Shown: in pieces, positions 46,152 through 55,108 of the stretch | Position numbering within the stretch: position 1 is the stretch's first letter | How the letters are laid out: every line of letters begins with the position of its first letter | Assembly: GCF_900167435.1 (NCBI RefSeq) | Contig: NZ_FUWS01000002.1 | Coordinates: 49,924-113,923, forward strand | Length of the DNA stretch: 64,000 bases | Source of the DNA: Marinactinospora thermotolerans DSM 45154 | GTDB lineage: Bacteria; Actinomycetota; Actinomycetes; Streptosporangiales; Streptosporangiaceae | Direction: 5' to 3' | Program-made: the position numbers and the translations under genes | The notes under the pieces: model-generated | Database searches by the model: none | What the model was told of the DNA's origin: nothing | Seen by the model: only the letters and a program-made list of their open reading frames with translations

Positions 46152-46173
46152 GTGCGGCCGGGCTGGGAGGGGG

Positions 46174-47106
46174 TCAGCCCTTGACCGCGCCCATGGTGAG
46201 GCCGGAGACCATGCGGCGTTGGACGAACAGGAAGAAGATCATCACCGGGATCGTCAACAGCGTCGAAGCCGCCATGATCGACCCCCACTCGGTGCCGTAA
46301 CGGCCGAAGTAGTAGGACAGCGTCAACGGCAGCGTGTAGTAGTCGGTGGAGCGGCCGAGGAAGGTCAGCGCCACGATGAACTCGTTCCACGCGGTGATGA
46401 ACGCGAAGATGCTCGCGGCGACCAGGCCGGGGGCGACCAGCGGCATGAGGATGCGCCAGAAGATCGTCCAGTTGCCGGCACCGTCGATGGCCGCGGCCTC
46501 TTCCAGCTCTTTGGGCACCGCGGCGACGAATCCCCGCAGCATCATGATGGTGATCGGCAGGGACACCGCGGTGTAGACGATGAGGATGCCGGTCAGGTTG
46601 CCGAGCATCTGCACCCCGGTGGCGTCCTGGAGCTGCCGGAAGTTGATGAAGATGGAGATGATCATCGCCTCCATCGGCACCATCTGGATGACCAGCAGCA
46701 CCATGATGAACGCGGTGCGCAGCCGGAACCTGAACCGGGCCACCGCGATCGCGGCGAGCAGCGACAGCACCGCCCCCATGAGCACCGAGGCCAGCGTCAC
46801 CGTCAGGCTGTTGGCGAAGAAACGCCAGAAGCTGACCCCGGGGATCAGCTCGCCGTTGATCACCCGGTCGAAGTGCTCCAGGGTGGGCGTTCCCGGCAGC
46901 AGCGACGGCGTGCCCGAGAAGATCTCGCTCACGGGCTTGAAGGCGGTCGCCACCATCCAGTAGACGGGGAAGACCGAGAACAGGAACACCGCCGCGCCGG
47001 CCAGGTAGAGCCCGGCCATGCGCAGCCGTTTGGACAGCAGCGGGCCTCGGGCGCGGCTTCGCCGGTGCGCGGGGGTCCCCTTCGTGGGGGCGGTGACGGC
47101 GCTCAT
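46174..47106 (-). CDS. Carbohydrate ABC transporter permease (MalG type)
   Basis: The 310-aa protein has six membrane helices and the EAA loop PKELEEAAAIDGAGNWTIFWRILMPLVAPG, which contacts the ATPase. The N-terminus after a basic segment (MAGLYLAGAAVFLFSVFPVYWM) is typical of MalG-like CUT1 permeases. Its ATG overlaps the stop of the first permease (ATGA). The operon order is binding protein, permease, permease, GH3. No ATPase gene is present, so it probably uses a shared MsiK-type ATPase encoded elsewhere. Confidence 0.92.
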   Translation of the reverse strand: MSAVTAPTKGTPAHRRSRARGPLLSKRLRMAGLYLAGAAVFLFSVFPVYWMVATAFKPVSEIFSGTPSLLPGTPTLEHFDRVINGELIPGVSFWRFFANSLTVTLASVLMGAVLSLLAAIAVARFRFRLRTAFIMVLLVIQMVPMEAMIISIFINFRQLQDATGVQMLGNLTGILIVYTAVSLPITIMMLRGFVAAVPKELEEAAAIDGAGNWTIFWRILMPLVAPGLVAASIFAFITAWNEFIVALTFLGRSTDYYTLPLTLSYYFGRYGTEWGSIMAASTLLTIPVMIFFLFVQRRMVSGLTMGAVKG

Positions 47107-48113
47107 CGGGTCTCTCCCTGGCGGATCATGATGCGCAGGTAGTAGGCGGTGACGATGAGGATCATGACCGTCATGACCACCGCGATCGCCGAGCCCATGC
47201 CGTAGTTGGGCGGGCTGGCGTTGAAGCCCTGCTGGTAGATGTAGTACGAGAGGAGGTAGACGTCCTTGTTCTGGAAGCTGTTCGCCAGCACGTAGAGCTG
47301 GGTGAACACGCGCAGGTCCCAGATGATCTGCAGGACGAGGATCAACGAGAACAGCGGCCGGAGCATCGGCAGGGTGATGTTCCAGAAGGACCGCCAGCCG
47401 CCGGCCCCGTCCATCCGGGCCGCCTCGTAGAGCTCGTTGGGGATGCTCTTGAGACCGGCGAGGACCGAGACCGCCACGAACGGGAACGACTGCCACACGA
47501 TGACCGTGATCAGCACGCTGAACAGCGACAGGGGTTCGAGGAACCAGTTGTAATCGGTCCACCCCGAGCCGACCAGCCAGTCCGGCAGCGACTCGAGCAC
47601 GTGGTTGACCAGGCCGCGGCCCGGCAGGAACAGCCAGCGGAAGACCAGCGAGGCGCTCATCGCGGGGGTCGCCCAGGCGAGCATCATGCCGACCGCGACG
47701 ACGGTGGAGAACCACTGGGGAAGCTTGTGCAGCAGGATGCCCACCAGCGTGCCCAGCACCATCGTGATACCGACCATCAGCACGCAGACCAGGACGGTGT
47801 TGCGCAGGATGCTCCAGAAGCCGGGGTCGCTCAGCAGCCGGATGTAGTGCTCGAAGTCGTTCCACTCGGGGTCCGGGCCGGCCGGGCTGAGGTGGCGGAT
47901 GGTGTAACCGTGCAGGGAGTTCCACACCATCTGCGCGATCGGCCACAACAGGATGACGGCGAGGAAGATCAGCGCCGGTGCGATCAGCGCGTAGGGCGGG
48001 GTCTTCTTGAGGATGGTGCGCAGGAGGGAGTGGTCGGCGCGGCCGGCCTTCGGGTCCCGGCCGGGACCGGGGGCGGGATCGGCCGGCGTGGTCACCTCGG
48101 CGGTTTGTGCCAT
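47103..48113 (-). CDS. Carbohydrate ABC transporter permease (MalF type)
   Basis: The 336-aa protein has six or seven helices (PYALIAPALIFLAVILLWPIAQ is the first) and the EAA loop PNELYEAARMDGAGGWRSFWNITLPMLRP. It is the MalF-like partner of the downstream permease and imports an oligosaccharide delivered by the lipoprotein encoded upstream. A 98-nt spacer with a long hairpin separates it from the binding-protein gene. Confidence 0.92.
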   Translation of the reverse strand: MAQTAEVTTPADPAPGPGRDPKAGRADHSLLRTILKKTPPYALIAPALIFLAVILLWPIAQMVWNSLHGYTIRHLSPAGPDPEWNDFEHYIRLLSDPGFWSILRNTVLVCVLMVGITMVLGTLVGILLHKLPQWFSTVVAVGMMLAWATPAMSASLVFRWLFLPGRGLVNHVLESLPDWLVGSGWTDYNWFLEPLSLFSVLITVIVWQSFPFVAVSVLAGLKSIPNELYEAARMDGAGGWRSFWNITLPMLRPLFSLILVLQIIWDLRVFTQLYVLANSFQNKDVYLLSYYIYQQGFNASPPNYGMGSAIAVVMTVMILIVTAYYLRIMIRQGETR

Positions 48114-48136
48114 GGCTGCGTTTCTCTATCGGCTCG

Positions 48137-48186
48137 GGACCCACGAGGGGCCGGCGGCGCGCTGCTCCCGCCGGCCCCGTGGGTCC
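48137..48186 (-). terminator. Long hairpin between binding-protein and permease genes
   Basis: A 19-bp stem with a 2-nt bulge (48137-48157 with 48168-48186) closes a 10-nt loop. Placed after the binding-protein gene, it likely stabilises that mRNA part and lowers permease expression. Confidence 0.65.
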
Positions 48187-48211
48187 GGTTGACGGTAGGC
48201 GGGACCGAGGG

Positions 48212-49516
48212 TCAGTCCACCGGCTCGTTGAGGGTGTTGGTGAGGGCCTCGTTGGCCTCCTCCAAGACCTTGTCCGGGTCCTCGCCCTGGACGATCTCCA
48301 GGACCGCGGCGGGCAGGATCTTCTGGTTGAGGTCCGCGTCGTTCCACTTGGGGGTGGCGGGGAAGAACTTGGTGTTCTTCATCTGCTCCGCGGCGGCGGC
48401 CCGGGCGGGGTCGTCGGTGTAGGCCGGGTCGTCCAGCAGCTCGGGGTAGGCGGGGAAGAAGCCGCCCGCGTCGGCGTACTTCTTCCCGAACTCCTTGCCG
48501 CCCATCAGCTTGAGGAGTTCGGCCGCGTGGTCGGGGTTCTCCGACAGGGCGAACACGCTCAGGGCGGAGCCGCCGGCGAACGCCGGCGCGTTGCCCTCGG
48601 CGCCGGGCAGCGGGGCGGAGGCGATGTTCTCCAGGACCGACTTGTCCTCGGCCTGCTCCTCCATGGAGCCCAGCGCCCAGCCGCCGTCGATGTACATGCC
48701 GAGCTTGCTGTTGGCCATGTCGGCCAGCGGGACCAGCTCGTTCTCGCCGACGTAGGCCTTGGGGGAGACCCCGTCGTCGCCGCTCAGACCGGCGTAGAAC
48801 TCGATGGCCTCCTTGGTCTCGGGGCTGGTGAGCCGCCCCTGCCAGGAGTCGCCCTCCTGAACCGCGATCTCACCGCCGTTGCTCCAGATGAAGCTGGCGA
48901 TGCCGTTGGTGAAGTCGGTCGGCGCGGCGAAGCCGGGGACGTCCTTCTCCTTCTCGATCGCCTCGGCGACCTCGACCACCTCGTCCCAGGTGGTCGGCGG
49001 CTCCATGCCGATCTCGCGCAGCCAGTCGGCGCGGTAGTACAGCGTCCGCACGCCCGAGAACCACGGCACGCCGTACTGGACGCCGTCGTAACGGCCGTAC
49101 TCCAGCGCGCCCTGGTCGAGGTCGGCGGCCTCGTCCCAGCTCTCGACGTAGGAACCGATGTCGGCCAGCGCGCCCTGGGCGGCCCAGTTGGAGACCTGGT
49201 CGTTGCCGACCTCCAGGACGTCGGGGGCGTCGCCGCCCGCCATCGCGTTGTTGATGGACTCCTGGGCGTCGGGCCAGGGGATGAACTCGACGTTGACCGC
49301 GGTGTCGGGGTAGGTCTCCTGGTACTTGGCCTCGACCTCGTCGAAGTAGGAGACGAGTGCGTCCTGAGAGGAGCCCATGACCCACACGGTCAGCTCCTCG
49401 GGGGCGCTGGCCGGGTCGGCCCCGCCGGCGGAGCCGCTTCCCTCGTCACCTCCGCCGCCACACGCGGCTGCCAGCAGCAGGGCCGTGGAGGCCGCTGCGA
49501 CCTTCGCGAATCTCAC
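48212..49516 (-). CDS. ABC transporter sugar-binding lipoprotein
   Basis: The 434-aa protein starts at GTG 49516 with GAAGGAG upstream. It has a short basic N-terminus, a hydrophobic helix and the lipobox LAAAC, then a Gly/Ser linker. The mature part follows the family-1 solute-binding fold: ELTVWVMGSSQDAL, GDAPDVLEVGNDQVSNWAAQGALADI and MGGKEFGKKYADAGGFFPA. It captures an oligosaccharide for the two permeases that follow. It is divergent from the ROK regulator, with the operator between them. Confidence 0.9.
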   Translation of the reverse strand: MRFAKVAAASTALLLAAACGGGGDEGSGSAGGADPASAPEELTVWVMGSSQDALVSYFDEVEAKYQETYPDTAVNVEFIPWPDAQESINNAMAGGDAPDVLEVGNDQVSNWAAQGALADIGSYVESWDEAADLDQGALEYGRYDGVQYGVPWFSGVRTLYYRADWLREIGMEPPTTWDEVVEVAEAIEKEKDVPGFAAPTDFTNGIASFIWSNGGEIAVQEGDSWQGRLTSPETKEAIEFYAGLSGDDGVSPKAYVGENELVPLADMANSKLGMYIDGGWALGSMEEQAEDKSVLENIASAPLPGAEGNAPAFAGGSALSVFALSENPDHAAELLKLMGGKEFGKKYADAGGFFPAYPELLDDPAYTDDPARAAAAEQMKNTKFFPATPKWNDADLNQKILPAAVLEIVQGEDPDKVLEEANEALTNTLNEPVD

Positions 49517-49737
49517 TTCGTTGTGCTCCTTCCAGGAGTCGCCACGCGTGCGGCGTGCGTCGAAGATGACGCCCCCGAAACATCTCAGTCGGCTACGAAC
49601 GCTGTGCGGGCTTCGTCGTCGGTGCGGGGTGTGCTTGAGTAAGCACTGTGTCTTCGGGCCGCCCGGCCTGGTGGGGCCGAGCCTCCGCGGACGGGGTGGT
49701 GTGAGCGGGGCCACCCGGTTCCGGTTGGCGGTTAAAC

Positions 49738-49758
49738 TAACAGGAAACTTTCCTAATA
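49738..49758. promoter_or_regulatory. Palindromic operator TAACAGGAAA-C-TTTCCTAATA between ROK gene and ABC operon
   Basis: The two 10-bp arms match at 8 of 10 positions around a central C, with core AGGAAA/TTTCCT. AGGAAA/TTTCCT palindromes are, to my knowledge, the type of site bound by the Streptomyces ROK repressor CsnR. The site lies 24 nt before the ROK start. TAAACT at 49733-49738 is a candidate -10 overlapping it. Confidence 0.65.
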
Positions 49759-49782
49759 AATAGAGACAGGGGTGTCACGGTT

Positions 49783-51003
49783 ATGTCTCGACGTCCGGGG
49801 ACTCCTCGGCTGCTCCGGCAGTTGAACGATCGCGCCGCCCTGGAGTTACTGCTGTCGTCGGGGCCGTTGACGCGAACCCAGCTCGGTGAGGCGACGGGCC
49901 TGTCCAAGGTGACCGCCTCCCAACTGCTCGCCCGGTTGGAGGAACGCGAACTCGTCCACGTCGTCGGAACCCAGGCCGGGGGGCGGGGGCCCAACGCGGC
50001 GCTGTACGCCGTGGTCCCCTCCAGCGCCTACGTGGCCGCCCTGGATGTCGGCCCCGACCGGGTCACCGCGGCCATCGCCGACATCACCGGTCAGATCGTC
50101 ACGGAGGTCTCGGTCGACCCCACGGCATCCGACGATCCGGTGGCGGTCGTGCACACCACCGTCATGAAGCTCGTGGAAGGCGCCGGCGTGCGGCTGGAAC
50201 TCCTGCGCGCCTGCGTCATCGGCACGCCCGGCGTCGTGGACCCGCGCACCGGCGACGTCCGCTTCTCCTTCGACCTGCACTCCTGGCACGAGGGCGTGCT
50301 GGAGTCACTACGCACCGACCTGCGGCGCTCGGTCACCATCGAGAACGACGTCAACCTCGCCGCCCTCGCCGAGCACGCCGAGGGGGTCGCCCGCGGGGTC
50401 TCCGACTTCGTGTTGATGTGGGTCGGCAGCGGCGGCGGTGTGGGCATGGCCATCATGCTCGGCGACCGGATCCACCGGGGACGCTCCGGCGGAGCCGGTG
50501 AGATCGGCTACCTCCCCGTCCCGGGGGCGCCGCTGCCCGACGACGTCGGCCTGCCCGGGGGCTACCAGTCGCTGCGCACCGCCTATGGCAAGCCGTCGCT
50601 GGCGCACGGCTTCCAGGCGCTCGTGGGCGCCCAGGAGATCCTCGCGCTCGCCTCGTCCCACGGCTTCCCGGGAGACGACGTCGCCGCGGTGCTGCACGCG
50701 GCACGCGCCCACCGCGAGCGCGGGGACGCCTTCCTCGACGAGCTCGCCCAGCGCATCGCGCGCGGAGTGGCATCGGTGTGCGTCGTCCTCGACCCCGGGC
50801 TGGTGGTCCTCGGCGGCGCGGTCTCCCGCGCGGGCGGGACCGACCTGGCCCACCGCGTGGCCAGGGCGACCGAGCGGATCGGGCCGAACGCGCCGGAGGT
50901 CAGCGTCAGCCGGGTCGAGGGCAACCCCGTCCTGCGTGGCGCGGTCCTCGCCGCGCTGCGTTCCGCCCGGGAGGAGGTCTTCGCCTCCACCGTGGAGGGG
51001 TGA
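49783..51003 (+). CDS. ROK family transcriptional repressor (CsnR-like)
   Basis: The 406-aa regulator has an N-terminal winged helix (ALELLLSSGPLTRTQLGEATGLSKVTASQLLARLEERELV shape) and a ROK sugar-kinase-like domain with VAALDVGPDRVTAAIADITG and IENDVNLAALAEH. The canonical ROK zinc motif CxCGxxGCxE is missing: after GEIGYLPVPGAP the cysteines are replaced by a Pro/Gly-rich loop. It probably represses the divergent sugar operon through the palindrome at 49738-49758. TATGTC start at 49783 has only a weak ribosome site. Confidence 0.88.
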   Translation: MSRRPGTPRLLRQLNDRAALELLLSSGPLTRTQLGEATGLSKVTASQLLARLEERELVHVVGTQAGGRGPNAALYAVVPSSAYVAALDVGPDRVTAAIADITGQIVTEVSVDPTASDDPVAVVHTTVMKLVEGAGVRLELLRACVIGTPGVVDPRTGDVRFSFDLHSWHEGVLESLRTDLRRSVTIENDVNLAALAEHAEGVARGVSDFVLMWVGSGGGVGMAIMLGDRIHRGRSGGAGEIGYLPVPGAPLPDDVGLPGGYQSLRTAYGKPSLAHGFQALVGAQEILALASSHGFPGDDVAAVLHAARAHRERGDAFLDELAQRIARGVASVCVVLDPGLVVLGGAVSRAGGTDLAHRVARATERIGPNAPEVSVSRVEGNPVLRGAVLAALRSAREEVFASTVEG

Positions 51004-51015
51004 GCCGGGGGAGGG

Positions 51016-51948
51016 TCAGCCGGCCCAGTCGAAGCGCACCCCGGTCAGGTCCTCGCAGACGCGCCACAACCGTGCCGCCGTCTGCTCGTCCTCGGCCGCG
51101 GGGGAACGGCCTCCGGGCACCGGGGCGCCTCGCAGCCCCATGAACGAGGCCGGACCGACATAGGCGTCCCCGGGCAGGTCCGGGTCGGTGGCCGCGCGGA
51201 GGACGGGCAGCGCACCCTGCTCGTCGCTCTGCCCCACCAGGGCCATCCCCGCGGTCATCGCCCGGGCGAGCAGGCGCCGCCCGGCCATTCGGGGACCTGC
51301 GGCGGCCAGCCCGGTCGCGGTCAGACCGGGGTGCGCGGCGAGGGAGCGCAACGGCCGTCCGGCGGCCCGCGCCCTGCGCTGGAGTTCGCCGCTGAACAAC
51401 AGGTTGGCCAGCTTCGACTGGGCGTAGGCGCGCCACGGCCGGTAGTCGCCCCGCCCCTGGAGGTCCCCGAAGTCGATCCGCCCGCGTGCGTGCAGCATGC
51501 TGCTCACGGTCACCACCCGTGGCTCGGCGGACGCCAGCAGCCAGGGCAGCAGCACACCGGTCAGCGCGAAGTGCCCGAGGTGGTTCGTCCCGAACTGCAT
51601 CTCGAACCCGTCCGCGGTGCTGCGCCGGGGCAGGGCCATGACCCCCGCGTTGTTCACCAGCAGGTCCACCCGTTCCTCGGGCAGCCGCGCCGGAAACTCG
51701 CGTACCGATCCCAGGTCGGCCAGGTCCAGGGGGAGCACGGTGGCGTCGGCGCCGGGTACCTGGGCGCGCAACCGCTCCAGCGCGGCTGCGCCGCGCTCCC
51801 GGTCGCGGCAGGCCAGTACGGTGCGGGCGCCACGCCGGGCCAGCTCGCGCGCCGTGACATGGCCGATTCCCCTGTTCGCGCCGGTCACCACGGCCACCCG
51901 CCCGCTCAGGTCGGGGATGTCGCTCAGGGCCCAGGGGACAGGACGCAT
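51016..51948 (-). CDS. Short-chain dehydrogenase/reductase (retinol dehydrogenase-like)
   Basis: The 310-aa oxidoreductase has the classical SDR motifs: TGANRGIG at 22-29 for NAD(P) binding, LLVNNAGVMA, and the catalytic YAQSK, with the Ser in VVTVSSMLHARG. The NHLGHFALTGVLLPWL segment and length are like the retinol dehydrogenase/WW-domain oxidoreductase subgroup, which has many members of unknown substrate in actinobacteria. GGAGG precedes the ATG. It converges on the ROK gene and is not obviously linked to it. Confidence 0.88.
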   Translation of the reverse strand: MRPVPWALSDIPDLSGRVAVVTGANRGIGHVTARELARRGARTVLACRDRERGAAALERLRAQVPGADATVLPLDLADLGSVREFPARLPEERVDLLVNNAGVMALPRRSTADGFEMQFGTNHLGHFALTGVLLPWLLASAEPRVVTVSSMLHARGRIDFGDLQGRGDYRPWRAYAQSKLANLLFSGELQRRARAAGRPLRSLAAHPGLTATGLAAAGPRMAGRRLLARAMTAGMALVGQSDEQGALPVLRAATDPDLPGDAYVGPASFMGLRGAPVPGGRSPAAEDEQTAARLWRVCEDLTGVRFDWAG

Positions 51949-52066
51949 CGGGACCTCCGGGGACGGCGCGGGAGAGGGGCGGCGATGCCGAACCTAGTCC
52001 GTCGCCTCCCCACCCGTGTGACCGCCCCGTTGAGGCGCGGTGAACGCTACGTGCCCGGGCCCGTCC

Positions 52067-52597
52067 TCAGACGAGCGGGCGTCGCATCGCGATCCGCGGC
52101 GCGACCACGATGCCCGCGGCCTCCTCGACACGCCACTGCGCGCGCAGCTGCGGGCCCCACCGGGACTCGGGAAGCTCCTCGAAGCCGCGCCGGGCGTACC
52201 AGGGGGCGTTCCAGGCGACATCGCGGAAGGTCGTCAGGGTGACGGCGGCCAGCCCACGCTCCCGGGCGTCGGCGCACACCGCCTCCACCAGCGCCGAGCC
52301 GGTCCCACGACGGCCCAGGTCCGGATGGACCGCGAGCTGGGCCAGGTGCGCCTGGCCGTCGAGCTCGGTGACGACCGCGAACCCGGCCGCGGGACGGCCG
52401 GCGACGAACACCCGTCCCGCCGTCACCAGCGTCTCGCCCGGATCGTCGGGAGGCAGCTCGATCCCCGCCGTGGCGAACAGGGCGTCGGCGGCGAGGGAGA
52501 TCTCGCGCAGTCGCGCGGCGTCGGAGGGGAGGGCCGGTCGGATCGAGGTGCCGGGGACCGGGGAGAGGGGTTCGCTCACATCGGTGGATGGTCTCAT
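52067..52597 (-). CDS. GNAT family N-acetyltransferase
   Basis: The 176-aa protein has the GNAT fold: SIRPALPSDAARLREI, VAGRPAAGFAVV, then LAQLAVHPDLGRRGTGSALVEAV with the RxGxGS acetyl-CoA loop, and PWYARRGFEELPES at the end. The substrate is unknown. The start is taken as ATG 52597; GTG 52579 is an alternative and neither has a strong ribosome site. It is unrelated in sequence detail to the acetyltransferase at 32312-32854. Confidence 0.82.
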   Translation of the reverse strand: MRPSTDVSEPLSPVPGTSIRPALPSDAARLREISLAADALFATAGIELPPDDPGETLVTAGRVFVAGRPAAGFAVVTELDGQAHLAQLAVHPDLGRRGTGSALVEAVCADARERGLAAVTLTTFRDVAWNAPWYARRGFEELPESRWGPQLRAQWRVEEAAGIVVAPRIAMRRPLV

Positions 52598-52706
52598 CCG
52601 GACACGGATGGGTCCACCGGTTTTCGCACGTCCAGGCGGGGACGGCTCTTCTCCTCGCCCTGGCGCGCGGGTGACATCGGTGTCGGCGGCACCGATACTG
52701 GAGGGG

Positions 52707-52901
52707 ATGAGACTCTCCCAATTCTGGCAGCGAATGAACGAGCAGTTCGGCGAGAACTACGCCGAGAGCCTGGCCCGCGACCACGTGATCGAGGAGCTGG
52801 GCTCCCGTACCGTCCACCAGGCGCTCGCCGACGGGGTCGCGGCCAAGCAGGTCTGGCGCGCCGTGTGCGAGGCGTTCGACCTTCCCGCGGCCGTCCGCTG
52901 A
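52707..52901 (+). CDS. DUF3046 family protein
   Basis: The 64-aa protein is the small helical DUF3046 found just upstream of recA in most actinobacteria: MRLSQFWQRMNEQFGENYAES, the DHVIEELGSRTV middle and VWRAVCEAFDLP at the end. Its function is unknown. GGAGGGG lies directly before the ATG. The SOS promoter of recA begins 56 nt after its stop. Confidence 0.85.
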   Translation: MRLSQFWQRMNEQFGENYAESLARDHVIEELGSRTVHQALADGVAAKQVWRAVCEAFDLPAAVR

Positions 52902-52956
52902 GGAGGGGGCCCGAGGGGGGCGCCGACATGCCGAAGGAGGGCCGGCCCCCTCAAAA

Positions 52957-52979
52957 TCGAACAGAAGTTCGGGTAGGCT
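52957..52979 (+). promoter_or_regulatory. SOS box overlapping the recA promoter
   Basis: TCGAAC-AGAA-GTTCGG at 52957-52972 matches the Gram-positive LexA site (GAAC-N4-GTTC with flanking TC and G). TAGGCT at 52974-52979 is a fitting -10. LexA bound here would cover the promoter. The 5' leader to GTG 53183 is about 200 nt and contains no supported gene. Confidence 0.85.
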
Positions 52980-53182
52980 GAACGGTGTAGCCGGCCCGGC
53001 GGTGACGCGATTCACGAGGAGACACGCGACGGCTACCGCTGGACGGCCGCGCCCACAGACCGGCGAGAACGCCGCGCGACGGCTGTCCACACCGTGGCGA
53101 TCCGCGTCGCGAAATGTCATCGCGGCAGCGTAGCGTCACCTTCGACATGAAAAAGAAAGCACCGACCCAACAGGGGTTCCCC

Positions 53183-54298
53183 GTGGCAACTGCTGATCGA
53201 GAGAAGGCTCTCGAAACCGCGCTCGCGCAGATCGAGCGTCAATTCGGCAAGGGCTCCATCATGCGCCTCGGCGATGACGACCGCCCGCCCATCGAGTCGA
53301 TCCCCACCGGCGCGATCTCGCTGGACATCGCGCTGGGGATCGGTGGCCTCCCGCGGGGCCGGATCATCGAGATCTACGGTCCCGAATCCTCGGGTAAGAC
53401 CACGGTCGCCCTGCACGCGGTGGCCAACGCCCAGCGCATGGGAGGCATCGCGGCGTTCGTCGACGCCGAGCACGCCCTGGACCCCGAGTACGCCAAGAAG
53501 CTCGGCGTCAACACCGACGACCTCCTGCTGTCCCAGCCCGACACGGGCGAGCAGGCCCTGGAGATCGTCGACATGCTGATCCGCTCCGGCGCGATCTCCA
53601 TCATCGTCATCGACTCGGTGGCCGCGCTCGTGCCCCGGGCCGAGATCGAGGGCGAGATGGGCGACAGCCACGTCGGCCTCCAGGCCCGCCTGATGTCGCA
53701 GGCGCTGCGCAAGATCACCAGCGCGCTGCACCAGACCGGCACCACCGCGATCTTCATCAACCAGCTTCGCGAGAAGGTCGGCGTCATGTTCGGTTCGCCC
53801 GAGACCACCACCGGTGGACGGGCGCTGAAGTTCTACTCCTCGGTCCGCCTGGACGTGCGCCGCATCGAGACCCTGAAGGACGGCACCGAGGCGGTCGCCA
53901 ACCGCACCCGTGTCAAGGTGGTCAAGAACAAGGTGGCCCCGCCCTTCAAGCAGGCCGAGTTCGACATCCTCTACGGGGTGGGCATCAGCCGCGAGGGCGG
54001 GCTGATCGACCTCGGTGTCGAACAGGGCATCGTCCGCAAGTCCGGCGCCTGGTACACCTACGAGGGCACCCAGCTCGGCCAGGGCAAGGAGAACGCCCGC
54101 ACCTTCCTGCGCGAAAACGCCGACCTCGCCAACGAGATCGAGAAGAAGATCAAGGAGAAGCTGGGCGTGCGGACCGCCGGCGACGACACCGCCACCAGCG
54201 AGGCCGCGCCCGAGCCGGACCCGGCCAAGGCCGCGACCGCCCCCGCCGCACCGACCAAGCGGGCCGCCAAGAAGGCGGCTCCGACGGCGGATGTCTGA
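53183..54298 (+). CDS. recA: Recombinase RecA
   Basis: The 371-aa RecA forms the nucleoprotein filament for strand exchange and triggers LexA self-cleavage. Walker A GPESSGKT is at 66-73, and the L1/L2 loops and the [19 protein letters not shown] region are intact. The Ala/Lys/Pro-rich tail of ~35 residues is longer than in E. coli. I chose GTG 53183, with AGGGG upstream, because the product then starts [14 protein letters not shown] as in relatives. ATG 53147 and ATG 53114 are in frame but extend into leader sequence. Confidence 0.96.
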   Translation: MATADREKALETALAQIERQFGKGSIMRLGDDDRPPIESIPTGAISLDIALGIGGLPRGRIIEIYGPESSGKTTVALHAVANAQRMGGIAAFVDAEHALDPEYAKKLGVNTDDLLLSQPDTGEQALEIVDMLIRSGAISIIVIDSVAALVPRAEIEGEMGDSHVGLQARLMSQALRKITSALHQTGTTAIFINQLREKVGVMFGSPETTTGGRALKFYSSVRLDVRRIETLKDGTEAVANRTRVKVVKNKVAPPFKQAEFDILYGVGISREGGLIDLGVEQGIVRKSGAWYTYEGTQLGQGKENARTFLRENADLANEIEKKIKEKLGVRTAGDDTATSEAAPEPDPAKAATAPAAPTKRAAKKAAPTADV

Positions 54299-54863
54299 TC
54301 CGCTTGCCCCCCTGTTCGACGCGCACGAGATTCCTCCGGCCGGCCCCCGGCCGGAGGAAGATCCCACGGCGAAGGCACGCGGCGTCTGTCTGCGGCTGCT
54401 GACCTCGGCGCCGCGTACCCGCGCCCAGCTCGAACAGGCGCTCCAGCGCAGGAACATCCCCGACGAGGTCATCGAGACCGTGCTCGACGGGCTCGGCGAG
54501 GCCGGGCTGATCGACGACGTCGCCTTCGCCGAGGCCTGGGTCGACTCCCGCCACGCAGGGCGGGGACTCGCCCGGCGCGCGCTCGCCTCCGAACTACGCC
54601 GGCGTGGCGTCGCCGAGGAGACGGTGCGCGACGCCGTGGACGAACTGAGCGCCGAGCGGGAGGAGGAGACCGCCCGGAGGCTGGTCCGCCGCAAACTCGC
54701 CGCCACCGCGGGCCGTGACGACACCACGCGGATCCGCCGGGTCATGGGCATGCTCGCCCGCAAGGGATACTCCGCGGGGCTGGCCTACCGTCTGGTGCGC
54801 GAGGAGCTTGAGGCCGAGGGCGTCGAGGTCGACCTTCCCGACCCGGGGCCCGACCTCGACTGA
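54291..54863 (+). CDS. recX: Regulatory protein RecX
   Basis: The 190-aa RecX caps and restrains RecA filaments. It has the three-helix repeat pattern: [54 protein letters not shown] and [15 protein letters not shown]-terminal ARRLVRRKL...[17 protein letters not shown] part follows. The ATG lies 8 nt inside recA, so translation is coupled and production follows the SOS-induced recA mRNA. Confidence 0.93.
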   Translation: MSDPLAPLFDAHEIPPAGPRPEEDPTAKARGVCLRLLTSAPRTRAQLEQALQRRNIPDEVIETVLDGLGEAGLIDDVAFAEAWVDSRHAGRGLARRALASELRRRGVAEETVRDAVDELSAEREEETARRLVRRKLAATAGRDDTTRIRRVMGMLARKGYSAGLAYRLVREELEAEGVEVDLPDPGPDLD

Positions 54864-55108
54864 ACGGGCCGATGCCACGGACGGGTACCGTCTCGCCGGT
54901 TTCCTTGCCTCAGCGGGTCGCCCGGCCCTAACCTCGCGGCAGTGAGGAATTAACTCCGTGTACGGCGGGTAGCCATATCCACAGTGGATGAGGCGCGCGC
55001 CGTCGCGTACGGACAAGTGGCCCAGGTGGCCGGCGAAGCGCACCCGAAGGCCGCCCGGGGAGCCGACAGCGACAGCCGGCGACCATGGGCAGGGTTGGGG
55101 GTAGGGCC

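Noticed and set aside
44377-47142. 921-aa open frame antisense to nagZ and the permease gene
   Set aside because: Gly/Arg/Gln/His-rich nonsense-like product covering three well-supported minus-strand features.
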